DNA of 32,716 bases from Candidatus Omnitrophota bacterium (GCA_016213925.1 JACQZH010000002.1:1-32716); one strand, 5' to 3'; positions 6,863 to 15,518 are shown, counted from the stretch's first letter. Numbers and translations are program-made. Notes: generated by a model not told the origin, from the sequence alone.

Positions 6863-7774
6863 ATGTTTATGGGCTTAAAAGTTTTATTAATAAGTGCAGA
6901 TGATAGATTTATATGTAAAGTAAAGAATATTTTAGGAGAGGAATCATGCACCTGTGAGGCAATAGAAAGCGATCTTGAAATTCTTGAACAACAAAAAGAT
7001 ACTTCCAAAATTGTTGATGTTGATTTGGATTCAGTTAAAAACGATATCGATCATTGGCATATTTTGAAAGAAAAATATCCTTTCCCTTGCAAATTAATTA
7101 TAGCAGGGGTAAATGCAAGCAATATTTTGCAGAATAACGCAGGAAGAAGATTAATAGATGATTATATAAATAAGGATATGAATATAGAGCTTATGAGGCA
7201 TGTTTTTATTAGAAATTTAAGAGAATATAAGTTTGAGGAAAAAGCGTTGTTTTATGAAAAAATTATCCATTATGACGATCTAAGCGGCCTGCATAACAAA
7301 CGTTTTTTTAATATTATTCTTAAAAAAGAAATTGCAAGAGCTGTACGTTATAAACATCCGCTTGCAATGGGCATAATTGATATAGATAATTTTAAGGAAA
7401 AAAATGATCTCTATGGACATTTGATTGGGGATCAGATTCTTGTAAAAGTTGCCAAAATGATAAGTCTGTCTTTGCGTAGTATTGATTATAGTTTTCGCTT
7501 TGGCGGAGATGAATTTCTGGCGCTTCTTCCAAATACCGATTTTAAAGGGGCTTTTATAGCGGCAAGGAGATTAATCAATGTTATCCGCAATATTCGTATT
7601 TTGGGAAAAGGTGAAGATGAGCCGTTAACAATGGTAACGGTGAGCATAGGAGTAGCCGAATATATAGGAAATCAGACGGAAGAAGAGTTTATTAGCCAAG
7701 CAGATAAGGCTTTGTATAAAGTTAAGAAAAACGGGAAAGATAAGGTTTTTATTGCTGATGAAAGCTGCTTGTAA
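6863..7774 (+). CDS. Diguanylate cyclase with receiver-like N-terminus
   Basis: Residues 1-130 resemble a degenerate response-regulator receiver (LKVLLISADDRFICKVKNIL), without a clear phospho-acceptor aspartate. Residues 135-295 are a full GGDEF domain: HYDDLSGLHNKRFF, MGIIDIDNFKEKND-YGH, and intact RFGGDEF (GGDEF at 214-218). The inhibitory I-site RxxD (RSID, 205-208) is five residues before it, so feedback inhibition by c-di-GMP is expected. The reaction is 2 GTP to c-di-GMP in the cytoplasm. GAGAGGCGAG precedes ATG 6863; a weak promoter-like TTGACA (6806) overlaps the lemA terminator. A PilZ protein at 28947 and an HD-GYP fragment at 14341 are possible partners. The next gene begins 22 bp downstream. 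Confidence 0.9.
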   Translation: MFMGLKVLLISADDRFICKVKNILGEESCTCEAIESDLEILEQQKDTSKIVDVDLDSVKNDIDHWHILKEKYPFPCKLIIAGVNASNILQNNAGRRLIDDYINKDMNIELMRHVFIRNLREYKFEEKALFYEKIIHYDDLSGLHNKRFFNIILKKEIARAVRYKHPLAMGIIDIDNFKEKNDLYGHLIGDQILVKVAKMISLSLRSIDYSFRFGGDEFLALLPNTDFKGAFIAARRLINVIRNIRILGKGEDEPLTMVTVSIGVAEYIGNQTEEEFISQADKALYKVKKNGKDKVFIADESCL

Positions 7775-7796
7775 GAAAAATATAGGAGGGAAATAT

Positions 7797-10700
7797 ATGA
7801 TTAAGGTTAAGTGTATATTTTTAATATTTTTAAGCGTTATAAGTATTGTTAGTAATAAAAAAGTCTTAGCTGAAGTAATCCCGGTATCATTTGAATGTCA
7901 GCTTCCTTCGATTGTACAGGATGCTGAATATGATAACATGATATTTGATAAAATTATCACTTTTGATTTATATGATTATGGTGACGGTCCTGCGGGTGCG
8001 CCGAACATTCCTTATAGAATTATAAATGTTTTGCTCCCCCAAACAGAACAGGTTTCAAGCATAGAAGTTATTGCCGGTAAGCCGACAGAAATTATCCGCA
8101 AAAATGCACATCAAATTCTTCCTGTTCAGCATGCCCTGGGAGAACAGGGCCGCCTCATATCTTCGAATAAATTTGACCCTGCGCAAATGTTTCCTTATCA
8201 ACTGCATAATTCTTTTTATAAACAAGTAGCGCAAAGTTATTGCCGGGGATATAGAATTCTAGTTTTAAAGATATATCCGATACAGTATATACAGGCTCAA
8301 GAAAAGCTTATATATTATAAAAATCTAACCTTGACTATAAAAACAGAACCTTGCGGATTTATTAGCTCAAATTTTCGAGATTGTGAAAAAGATAAAAACT
8401 GGGTTTCCTCTATTGTAGTAAACCCGGCAGAAGAAATCTTTAATAGCTATCAAAATAAAACAGAAAGAATAAAATTTTCTCCGATCTTGGGAGAAGTTGC
8501 AGATTCTCAGGATAACGGTGTGGATTATTTAATAATTATACGTAATGAATTTATAGGAAATACTTATCTTGATGAATTTATTCAGGAAAAGCAGAGGCAA
8601 GGGTATAAGGTCAAGGCTGTTTCTACTCAGCAGATTGCGGATAACTATTGCGGAAATGATATGCAGACAAACATACGAAATTTTATTAAAGATGCCTATA
8701 GTGGCTGGTATGCGGAATATGTTCTTTTAGCTGCGGACGCAGAATATATTCCAACTCGAAGAGTACAAAACAATGTGGAATCTTGGCATTATGATTTATT
8801 TGAAAATGTAAGGTCATGGCAGGGCATCAATGCAGACCTTTATTATGCTTGTTTAGATGGAGAATGGGATAGCAGTGGGCGTATCAAAATTGCAGGAGTA
8901 GAGAAAGAGGATTTATTTGCAGAAGTTCTTCTTGGCAGAATACCGTTTGATAGTGAAAGAAATATCGAAAACATAGTACGTAAACAAAGAGAATATGTTG
9001 ATTTTCCTGCAGGAGATAGAAGTACTTTGCAGAAAATATTATTAGGCGGAACTTATTTATGGTCAGGAGTGGATTATCCAAAACTTTCAAAAATTCATTA
9101 TGGAGGAGACTATTTGGATACAGGCATGGAGATTATTCCTCAAGGTATTGAGGCTCTAAGGCGTTATCAAAAAGATAACAGCTGGCAGGGAACAGCTGAA
9201 CTTATTGAAATTATTAATAAAGGAATACATTTTATAATTAATAGCGGTCACGGATCAGCTTCTGACGTGCTTTTTTTAACAGAAGGAGATTTATCCCGAA
9301 TGAATAACTATAGGCCGTTTGTGTTGTATTCTTTATCATGCCAAGTCGGAGAATTTGATCTTTATCCGGGATATGATTGCATTGCAGAAAAAATTTTGCT
9401 GCGAGATTACGGAGCAGTTGCTTTTATAGGGTATTCGGATACGGCATTTTCAGAATGCGATCCTCATTCAGGAGGCACACAGGATAATTATCATGATTTT
9501 TTAAAACAGATAGCTTATTCAAAAGAGAGACAGCTTGGGAAAATTGTTGCCAGGATTAAGCATGCAAGTGCTGTTAATATTGATCAGCCTTCTGCAAGAG
9601 CAAATTATTTTTCTTTAACATTGCTAGGAGATCCGGCAATGCCGATACTTGATTTTTTTGAACCTATGGATCGCACTGCTCCTGTTATCAATGATGTTCT
9701 AGCAGAGATATATGAAGAAGAAATAAAAAAGTTGTGTTTGCAGGTAAGCCTAGAAGATTTTGAATCACCTATAAGTAAGATTCAGTATAGAATTACTAAG
9801 AGTGCTTTGAATCAAGACGATGAAGCAATAGAGGTAATAAAAGACTGGGTAATAATAGATGAAACCACAAATATTATTACGGAGGATTTATCTCTTGAAG
9901 CCGGACAGTCATACTGTTTTAGCGTGAGGGCAAGAAATACTGCTGGATTGTGGAGTGATATCGCTTATTCCAATGAAGTAACAATTAAGGTGTCGCCTCC
10001 GTCAGTATCTCTTGAAGCAAGTAAAACAGCAGTTAATTACAATGAATTTTTTACTATAACGGTTAGAGGAGAATCGCAAATCGAGCTTAGCTCAGTGTGG
10101 TGGTGGGTAAAGGATAAGGATAACCCAAGCAATACAAATATCCCGGGAAAAATTAACGGAGTAGTTAAAAATCTGGCCCAGGCCCATGACTGGGGACAAG
10201 GCGGCGGCATGAAAAACCATAGCTATACAAGGATAATAAGTTTTGATAAGCCTGGTAATTATGAAATCGGAGCAAATGCGCGGGATATATTATATCCGAT
10301 AGCAGGGGAGGCGCACCAGGCATCAGAAGGAGCCGGCATGGCAAAACAGCTAATAACAGTTAATGACAACATAGCGCCGGCAACAGTGATTACCAACCCG
10401 CAGAATTATGCTGTAGTGTCAAGGAACGGCTTTGAATTTAAAGGAACAGCAAGCGATGTATCCGGAGTAATAGCAGCGTATATCTATGTGTATGATTATG
10501 GAAGAAGCACATATACAATTTCAAACCGTATGATACAGTTAAGCGCAAATACACAAGAGAATTGGATAATGAATATAAATTCTAATTATGTAAGCCCGGG
10601 CAAAAGGGCAATACTCTGGGTAAGGGCAGTAGATGCAAAAGGCAATACTTCAGCGTGGGAATCAATATATGTAGATGTAGAGCAGTACCCGAATGCTGAT

Positions 10701-11009
10701 GTAACAGCGCCGAGCGTGAGCGTATTATATCCGCAGAGCGGAAGTTCGGTTCCAAGTACGGGATTCTGGTTTTACGGATATGCAACAGACACGTCCGAAG
10801 TAGCAGAGATAAGGGTATATGTATATGATTATGCCAGAAGCATGTGGACAGCAGTTAATGTGCAAGCTTCTTATAGCGGAACTGTTTGGTATATATATGT
10901 AGATCAAAGTCAGGTAACAGCCGGCAAGAATGCACTGTTGTATGTCAGAGCAAAAGATACAAAAGGCAACTGGAGTTGTTGGCAGTATATAGTTGTGCCT
11001 GTGAAGTAA
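7797..11009 (+). CDS. Secreted gingipain-like C25 cysteine peptidase
   Basis: A 1070-residue exported protein (signal peptide MIKVKCIFLIFLSVISIVS, then K-rich and A-E cleavage region). A propeptide-like region (about 30-230) is followed by the caspase-fold C25 domain, opening with YLIIIRNEFIGNTYLDEF and carrying the catalytic dyad His485 in INSGHGS and Cys515 in YSLSCQVGEFD. After it come a fibronectin/Ig-like part (QSYCFSVRARN) and two homologous C-terminal Ig-like repeats (about 860-970 and 971-1070) sharing YVYDYxRS and LLYVRAxDxKGN. No Por-type or PEP-CTERM sorting tail is visible. The ORF-track start at 7752 overlaps the cyclase gene; AGGAGGG precedes ATG 7797. It probably cleaves extracellular or surface proteins; specificity is unknown. 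Confidence 0.85.
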   Translation: MIKVKCIFLIFLSVISIVSNKKVLAEVIPVSFECQLPSIVQDAEYDNMIFDKIITFDLYDYGDGPAGAPNIPYRIINVLLPQTEQVSSIEVIAGKPTEIIRKNAHQILPVQHALGEQGRLISSNKFDPAQMFPYQLHNSFYKQVAQSYCRGYRILVLKIYPIQYIQAQEKLIYYKNLTLTIKTEPCGFISSNFRDCEKDKNWVSSIVVNPAEEIFNSYQNKTERIKFSPILGEVADSQDNGVDYLIIIRNEFIGNTYLDEFIQEKQRQGYKVKAVSTQQIADNYCGNDMQTNIRNFIKDAYSGWYAEYVLLAADAEYIPTRRVQNNVESWHYDLFENVRSWQGINADLYYACLDGEWDSSGRIKIAGVEKEDLFAEVLLGRIPFDSERNIENIVRKQREYVDFPAGDRSTLQKILLGGTYLWSGVDYPKLSKIHYGGDYLDTGMEIIPQGIEALRRYQKDNSWQGTAELIEIINKGIHFIINSGHGSASDVLFLTEGDLSRMNNYRPFVLYSLSCQVGEFDLYPGYDCIAEKILLRDYGAVAFIGYSDTAFSECDPHSGGTQDNYHDFLKQIAYSKERQLGKIVARIKHASAVNIDQPSARANYFSLTLLGDPAMPILDFFEPMDRTAPVINDVLAEIYEEEIKKLCLQVSLEDFESPISKIQYRITKSALNQDDEAIEVIKDWVIIDETTNIITEDLSLEAGQSYCFSVRARNTAGLWSDIAYSNEVTIKVSPPSVSLEASKTAVNYNEFFTITVRGESQIELSSVWWWVKDKDNPSNTNIPGKINGVVKNLAQAHDWGQGGGMKNHSYTRIISFDKPGNYEIGANARDILYPIAGEAHQASEGAGMAKQLITVNDNIAPATVITNPQNYAVVSRNGFEFKGTASDVSGVIAAYIYVYDYGRSTYTISNRMIQLSANTQENWIMNINSNYVSPGKRAILWVRAVDAKGNTSAWESIYVDVEQYPNADVTAPSVSVLYPQSGSSVPSTGFWFYGYATDTSEVAEIRVYVYDYARSMWTAVNVQASYSGTVWYIYVDQSQVTAGKNALLYVRAKDTKGNWSCWQYIVVPVK

Positions 11010-11056
11010 GTTGGGTGAGCAGGTTCTTTTAAAAAGCAAAACTAAGGAGGTAAATA

Positions 11057-11380
11057 ATGAATAGAGAGTTGGTAATTCTTGCGGTCTTAGGAAGCATAGG
11101 TTTAGCACTGATTATTTTAGGAAGCTTAATTAAATTTAAAAAAGCAATCTATTTGGTGGCAGGGGGTTATAAAAACGAAGAGAAAATTATAGACAAAGAA
11201 AAATTTACAGCGTTAATAGGAGGCAATGTGTTTTTATTAGGATTTGTTTTTTGTCTGACTGCTGGATTAATGTTTATTTGTCCAGCATGGGAAATATTTT
11301 TTAATCCGGTAATTTTGATAATTACGTTGGGGGTATCAGTAAAGACATATTTAAAATCCGGATGTTTTATGAGGAAGTAA
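11057..11380 (+). CDS. DUF3784-like membrane protein
   Basis: The 107-residue protein has three hydrophobic segments (near 7-25, 52-75 and 81-95). After the first helix comes KKAIYLVAGGYKNEEKIIDKEKF, which matches the DUF3784 pattern (a W/YLIAGY-type loop followed by a Lys/Asp-rich linker). The function is unknown. AAGGAGG lies at good distance before ATG 11057. It follows the C25 peptidase by 47 bp with no terminator between, so cotranscription is likely; a terminator closes the unit at 11413. Confidence 0.75.
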   Translation: MNRELVILAVLGSIGLALIILGSLIKFKKAIYLVAGGYKNEEKIIDKEKFTALIGGNVFLLGFVFCLTAGLMFICPAWEIFFNPVILIITLGVSVKTYLKSGCFMRK

Positions 11381-11412
11381 AGATATAATTGTAAACGTGC
11401 AATAGCATGGTA

Positions 11413-11445
11413 GCCAGGTTGTTTAACAGCAGCCTGGCGTTTTAT
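11413..11445 (+). terminator. Terminator after DUF3784 gene
   Basis: GCCAGG (11413-11418) pairs with CCTGGC (11433-11438), with further pairing of TTGTT/AACAG inside, followed by GTTTTATTAT. Confidence 0.75.
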
Positions 11446-11533
11446 TATATTAAAAACAAATAAATAAAAAGCTGGCTTTATTTATCCAAAATATAATGCT
11501 AAAATTAAGGTGTATATTTAGGAAAAAAGAGAG

Positions 11534-13123
11534 ATGAAAAAAAACAGGTATTGTTTTATAAAAATTTTATTTTTTTTTGGATGCAGTTTATTTTTAACGG
11601 CTTGTTCTAAGGACGCAATTTATCCTCAAAGACCAATAGACCACTCTTATTTTTATAATGAGACCTCTTTGCAGCAAATTAACGGAGCAGTTATTGTAGA
11701 ATTGAAATATGCTTATAAGATAACAGGAGTAGAGTTTGCGCTAGTAATGCTTAAGAAAAATCCTTCGGCTATGCCGGTTGAAGAATATGCGGCTGGGTTA
11801 TTCGATGCTTGGAGGATAGGAGAAAGAAATAATGGCCGGGGAGTTTTAATTCTTTTTATTGAAGATGTCGGTACGGTCAAAATAGAAGTAGGCTATGCGG
11901 TGGAGCATATTTTTACAGACACTTTTTGTAGCAATTTCCAGCCGACGGTAAAAGCATATTACAATAAAAGACATTTTGGCGATGCATTTTGCGGATTCAT
12001 CCGCTGGATGTATAGACGATATATGAGCAAAGAATCAGCTGATGCAGATGAACTGATGCAGCTTAGATTATTTGCTAAAGATAGAGAAATGCCGGAAGGA
12101 TTTCTTTCCGGAGGAGGCGGGATTGTTGATAGCGAATATATCACAGATAAGAAATTTAAACTTTCTTTAATCCGCGATATTTCTAAAGAAGAACAGGAAA
12201 AATATAAGAGCGATAAAAATATTGAGATTGTTATTAAGCGGTATTTTCAGAGTCTTGAGCAAGGAGTAAATTATCCATATTTGGATATTTTAACAAAGGG
12301 ATCCCAAATGATGAGGTTTGAATATCCGGAGAGTATGCATTTTATGCGGTTTATCGGGCGCGAATATGCAAAGGCTTTGCCATATAGAATAATTGAAAAT
12401 AAACAACTCGCCTTGGTGCGTTTTAAAGATGATAAGGCTTTGCCTCTTTTTATGCGCAAAGATTCTTCTGGCTATTGGAAACTTGATATAGTAAAATCCT
12501 GGGTTTTTTCTTATCAGGATGAACAAACAAGGAAAATTAAACCTTTTGTTTGCGAGCATGCCTGGATGTTTGGTTTTCCCGAATATAATTGTGAGGATAG
12601 CTTGTTTAATGTGCCGGATTTAAGTCCGCTTGATATTGATAAAATAATAAAAAAACTCGAGGAGAACATTGTTCTTGATCCAAATAATGCATCAAATTAT
12701 TTTAGGCTGGCGGATATTTTTTATTTTGAATATTACTGGATAAATTCAGCAATTGATATGACAGAGAGGGGATTATTAAAAGATCCGAATAATTTAAAAT
12801 ATCGCTGGCTTGCAATTGTTATGCATACTAGAGTAGATGATTTTTCACAGATTTCTAAGCATTATGAGGCTATTCTAAATGTCATCCCTGATGATTTTAT
12901 TGCTTTATATCGATATTCATTATTTTTGTGGAATAATTTAGAGTATAAAAAAGCTATACGGTTGGTTAAGAAAGCAAAAATTATTAGCAAAAGGGCAGAA
13001 GAACGCGATTTCGTTAGAGGATTGCTGGAGAAATATAAAAATGAGTTTAATGGCGATATTAGTACGGGTAGAAATTTTTTTTGGAAAACCTGTATGTATA
13101 TATATTTATTTTTATTTCCGTAA
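11534..13123 (+). CDS. TPM-domain/TPR lipoprotein
   Basis: A 529-residue protein with a lipoprotein signal peptide; the lipobox LTAC puts Cys24 at the mature N-terminus. Residues about 45-175 are a TPM (YgcG/Psb32-like) domain: ITGVEFALVML, WRIGERNNGRGVLILFIED, KIEVGYAVEHIFTD, then a glycine-rich GGGG stretch. The C-terminal third has TPR-like helices (LDPNNASNYFRLADIFY, LLKDPNNLKYRWLAIV, VIPDDFIALYRYSL). The end is unusually hydrophobic (YIYLFLFP). TPM proteins are commonly paired with LemA, which lies upstream here, suggesting a shared envelope function. A possible TATAAT stands at 11491. The exact role is unknown. Confidence 0.8.
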   Translation: MKKNRYCFIKILFFFGCSLFLTACSKDAIYPQRPIDHSYFYNETSLQQINGAVIVELKYAYKITGVEFALVMLKKNPSAMPVEEYAAGLFDAWRIGERNNGRGVLILFIEDVGTVKIEVGYAVEHIFTDTFCSNFQPTVKAYYNKRHFGDAFCGFIRWMYRRYMSKESADADELMQLRLFAKDREMPEGFLSGGGGIVDSEYITDKKFKLSLIRDISKEEQEKYKSDKNIEIVIKRYFQSLEQGVNYPYLDILTKGSQMMRFEYPESMHFMRFIGREYAKALPYRIIENKQLALVRFKDDKALPLFMRKDSSGYWKLDIVKSWVFSYQDEQTRKIKPFVCEHAWMFGFPEYNCEDSLFNVPDLSPLDIDKIIKKLEENIVLDPNNASNYFRLADIFYFEYYWINSAIDMTERGLLKDPNNLKYRWLAIVMHTRVDDFSQISKHYEAILNVIPDDFIALYRYSLFLWNNLEYKKAIRLVKKAKIISKRAEERDFVRGLLEKYKNEFNGDISTGRNFFWKTCMYIYLFLFP

Positions 13124-13150
13124 CTTGTTTTTTTAATTTTTAAGGTTTCC

Positions 13151-13179
13151 TTGCAAAAAAGATTTAAAAACGCTATAAT
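13151..13179 (+). promoter_or_regulatory. Promoter for PAS-GAF signalling gene
   Basis: TTGCAA (13151-13156), 17-bp spacer, perfect TATAAT (13174-13179). The ATG of the next gene is 45 bp downstream. Confidence 0.65.
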
Positions 13180-13223
13180 ATATTTAATTCTTACCTAAAG
13201 TCAAACTGTAAAAACCAGCTTAT

Positions 13224-14402
13224 ATGAAGAAAAAAAAGACAACGGACAGTGAGTTATTAGAGCAAATAAGGGCTTTACAGTCAAGAATTAATCTTCTTGA
13301 GAAAACAAAAAAAAACCGCCAAGAAGTTCAGGAGAGCCTTCGCGAAAGCATAGAGCTTTATCAGGCTCTTTTGGAAATCTCGCCTGACGCGATAATAATA
13401 AGCGATCTTAACCGCAGGATTATTATGGTTAACGAAGAAGCAGCGCGTGCGCATGGATTTGATAGCATGGAAGAAATGATCGGTTTGAATATCCTGACAT
13501 TGATCGCTCCGGAAGACCGCAAGCACACGCAGGGTCCTTTAAAAGAAAAAAATTTCCGGTATAAAAAGTTTTCCCTGCTTAAGAAAGACGGAAGTGTTTT
13601 TCCGGCAGAGATAAGCCTTAGCGTGCTTAAAGACGCCCAGGGCAATCCTCAGGCTTTCATTGGAATGATGAGGAATCTTGCTGAATACAATAAGATTGTC
13701 GATGAGTTAAAGCAGAAAAGCGTTTTTGAAAATCTTATTGTTTCTTTGTCGGCGAAGCTTATAAACTTAGATGAAAAAGAAGTTGACCAGGGAATAAATA
13801 ATGCTTTAAAAGCAATCGGAGATTTTGCCAAGGTTGACCGCAGCTATATTTTCTTGTTTTCAGCTGACGGAAAGAAAATGGATAATACTCATGAGTGGTG
13901 CGCCCCGGGCATAGAGCCGCAGATAAAAAGGCTTCAAAAAATATCCGTGGATGCGTTCCCTTGGTTTATAAAAAACATCAAGAAACAACAAACGCTTTAT
14001 GTGCCAAGGGTCAGTGATCTGCCTGATGCGGCCGGCGATGAAAAAAAAGAATGGGAAGCGGAAAAAATTAAATCTTTGATCAATGTCCCGATGGTATTTA
14101 AGGGGGAATTGATCGGTTTTATCGGTTTCGATTCGGTTATGGAGACGAAAGAGTGGCCAGAGGAGATGCGCATGCTGCTTAGGATAATGGCGGATTTACT
14201 TGCCGGAGTTGTAAAACGCCGTTATATGGAATGGGATATTAGAATCCTGCATAAAGAATTGCTGAAGACAAATATGCGTTTAAAGCAAATGGCTTTGCGC
14301 GATTCCCTTACCGGTTTGTTTAATCACCGTTATTTTGAGGATGCTATCGAGTCGGAGTTTACCCGGGCTAAACGGCATTATTATTATTACTCCCGGCGCT
14401 GA
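13224..14402 (+). CDS. PAS-GAF-GGDEF sensor, 5' part of a broken gene
   Basis: An N-terminal coiled coil (1-40) leads to a PAS domain (about 45-155; LLEISPDAIIISDLNRRIIMV and an SLLKKDGSVFPAEISLSVL segment) and a GAF domain (about 170-330; FAKVDRSYIFLFSADG, IKSLINVPMVFKGELIGFIGFDS). Next comes the beginning of a GGDEF domain (MALRDSLTGLFNHRYFEDAIESEFTRAKRH), which ends abruptly in YYYYSRR and a stop. The DxD metal-binding strand and the GGDEF loop are absent. The remaining GGDEF C-terminus and an HD-GYP domain continue in the +1 frame from 14380. The intact ancestor was presumably a PAS-GAF-GGDEF-HD-GYP protein. As it stands, this piece cannot make c-di-GMP. Confidence 0.8.
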   Translation: MKKKKTTDSELLEQIRALQSRINLLEKTKKNRQEVQESLRESIELYQALLEISPDAIIISDLNRRIIMVNEEAARAHGFDSMEEMIGLNILTLIAPEDRKHTQGPLKEKNFRYKKFSLLKKDGSVFPAEISLSVLKDAQGNPQAFIGMMRNLAEYNKIVDELKQKSVFENLIVSLSAKLINLDEKEVDQGINNALKAIGDFAKVDRSYIFLFSADGKKMDNTHEWCAPGIEPQIKRLQKISVDAFPWFIKNIKKQQTLYVPRVSDLPDAAGDEKKEWEAEKIKSLINVPMVFKGELIGFIGFDSVMETKEWPEEMRMLLRIMADLLAGVVKRRYMEWDIRILHKELLKTNMRLKQMALRDSLTGLFNHRYFEDAIESEFTRAKRHYYYYSRR

Positions 14403-15294
14403 TAAAAAGATAGCGATGATTCTTGCCGGCAGGCTGATGGATGTAATCAAACTGTATAATTTCGGCAATAAACAGCATCAAGTAAAATTAAAATTAAGCG
14501 TGGCGGTTGCTTCTTTTCCCGAGGATAAAATACAGCGCGGCAGTGATTTTATCAAGATCGCTGATTATATATTGAATAAGGTCAAAGAACTCGGCGGTGA
14601 CCGCGTATATTCATATGGGGACGTTACGGCTAAAGGTAAAACGCCTGTTCCAATTGCGGATGATACAGCGGATGTCACAGTATTAAAAGAAAAACTTGAA
14701 AAACTTACTAAAAGGGCAAATCAGAGCCTTGCAGAGGCGATTTTTGCTTTTGCCAAAACAATCGATATAAAAGACCATTATACCGGAGAACACGTTGAGA
14801 AAACCGTTCATTACGCGACAGAAATAGCCAGAGCAAAAGGCTTATCCAAAGACGAAGTGGAAAACATTAAACAGGCGGCGATTTTACATGACCTTGGCAA
14901 AATCGGAATAAGCGAAAATATATTACTAAAAGATTCGAAACTGACTCCAGAGGAGTATGAGGAAATAAAAAAACATCCGCAGATTGGCGCTGATATTTTG
15001 CGTCCGATACATTTGTTTCATGCTTTGATTCCTTTGGTGCTGCATCATCATGAACGCTGGGACGGGAAAGGGTACCCTTATGGCTTAAGAGGCGAAGATA
15101 TTCCTTTGGGCGCGAGGATAATCGCGCTTGCCGATACTTATGAAGCTTTAACATCAGACCGCAGATACCGCAAAGCGTGCGCTAACAATATTGCCGTCCA
15201 AAAGATTCAACAGGTTTCCGGAACGCAGTTTGATCCGGAAATCGTGGAGTTGTTTTTAAAAGTAATACAGGAAGAACAAGATAATGGTTATTAG
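14341..15294 (+). CDS. HD-GYP phosphodiesterase, 3' part of a broken gene
   Basis: Real homology begins near 14390 with TPGADKKIAMILAGRLMDVI, the C-terminal third of a GGDEF domain ending GGDRVYSYGD. A linker helix and a complete HD-GYP domain follow: HYTGEHVEKTVHYATEIA, AAILHDLGKIGI (HD pair), HHHERWDGKGYPYGL (GYP motif) and ADTYEALTSDRRYRKA. HD-GYP enzymes hydrolyse c-di-GMP through a metal centre formed by these residues, all present here. No ribosome binding site precedes ATG 14341 or TTG 14335, so independent translation is doubtful unless it is coupled to the upstream ORF that ends at 14402. The gene is split by a deletion and frame change at 14376-14390. Confidence 0.75.
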   Translation: MLSSRSLPGLNGIIIITPGADKKIAMILAGRLMDVIKLYNFGNKQHQVKLKLSVAVASFPEDKIQRGSDFIKIADYILNKVKELGGDRVYSYGDVTAKGKTPVPIADDTADVTVLKEKLEKLTKRANQSLAEAIFAFAKTIDIKDHYTGEHVEKTVHYATEIARAKGLSKDEVENIKQAAILHDLGKIGISENILLKDSKLTPEEYEEIKKHPQIGADILRPIHLFHALIPLVLHHHERWDGKGYPYGLRGEDIPLGARIIALADTYEALTSDRRYRKACANNIAVQKIQQVSGTQFDPEIVELFLKVIQEEQDNGY

Positions 15295-15295
15295 A

Positions 15296-15324
15296 GTAAC
15301 CAGTAACCAGTAACCAGAGAACAG
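15296..15324. repeat. GTAACCA heptamer array
   Basis: Three exact GTAACCA units and a degenerate GAGAACA begin one base after the stop codon of the HD-GYP fragment. The unit is the same as the TAACCAG array at position 1, in another phase. Confidence 0.75.
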
Positions 15325-15353
15325 AAGACATAATGGTACGCCTCAAAAAACAG

Positions 15354-15374
15354 GTTAGCGCTTATCGGTTAGCG
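15354..15374. repeat. GTTAGCG heptamer array
   Basis: GTTAGCG, CTTATCG, GTTAGCG in exact 7-bp register. Its TAGCG core matches the arms of the repeat hairpin in the second riboswitch (25667-25747). Confidence 0.6.
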
Positions 15375-15422
15375 CAAAAAAAAATAAAACCGAAAAACTA
15401 AACCTGGATGCTTTGGAATTTA

Positions 15423-15479
15423 TTTAGGATTTAGAGTTTAGGAAGACAAGGGCGGTTAGGAGGGTTAGGCTGGTTGACA
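15423..15479. repeat. TTTAGGA and GGTTAGGNN short arrays
   Basis: TTTAGGA, TTTAGAG, TTTAGGA (15423-15443) have a 7-bp period. After seven unrelated bases and GCGG, units GGTTAGGAG, GGTTAGGCT and GGTTGACA follow with a 9-bp period. The -35 box TTGACA of the cob promoter is part of the last unit. Confidence 0.5.
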
Positions 15480-15502
15480 ACTTGTTCTGTTTTAGATATA
15501 AT
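15474..15502 (+). promoter_or_regulatory. Consensus promoter of the cob/btu operon
   Basis: TTGACA (15474-15479), exactly 17 bp, TATAAT (15497-15502): a perfect sigma70 consensus. The start of transcription near 15509 leads straight into the riboswitch. Such a strong promoter makes sense if repression is exerted by the riboswitch. Confidence 0.85.
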
Positions 15503-15518
15503 ATTTTTATTAAACAAT

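Noticed and set aside
10725-11108. 127-aa - strand ORF at the end of the C25 peptidase
   Set aside because: Antisense shadow; the + strand has conserved Ig-like repeats and a clear next gene start.
15296-15443. Possible CRISPR array
   Set aside because: Repeat units are 7 bp without spacers; no cas gene is present.
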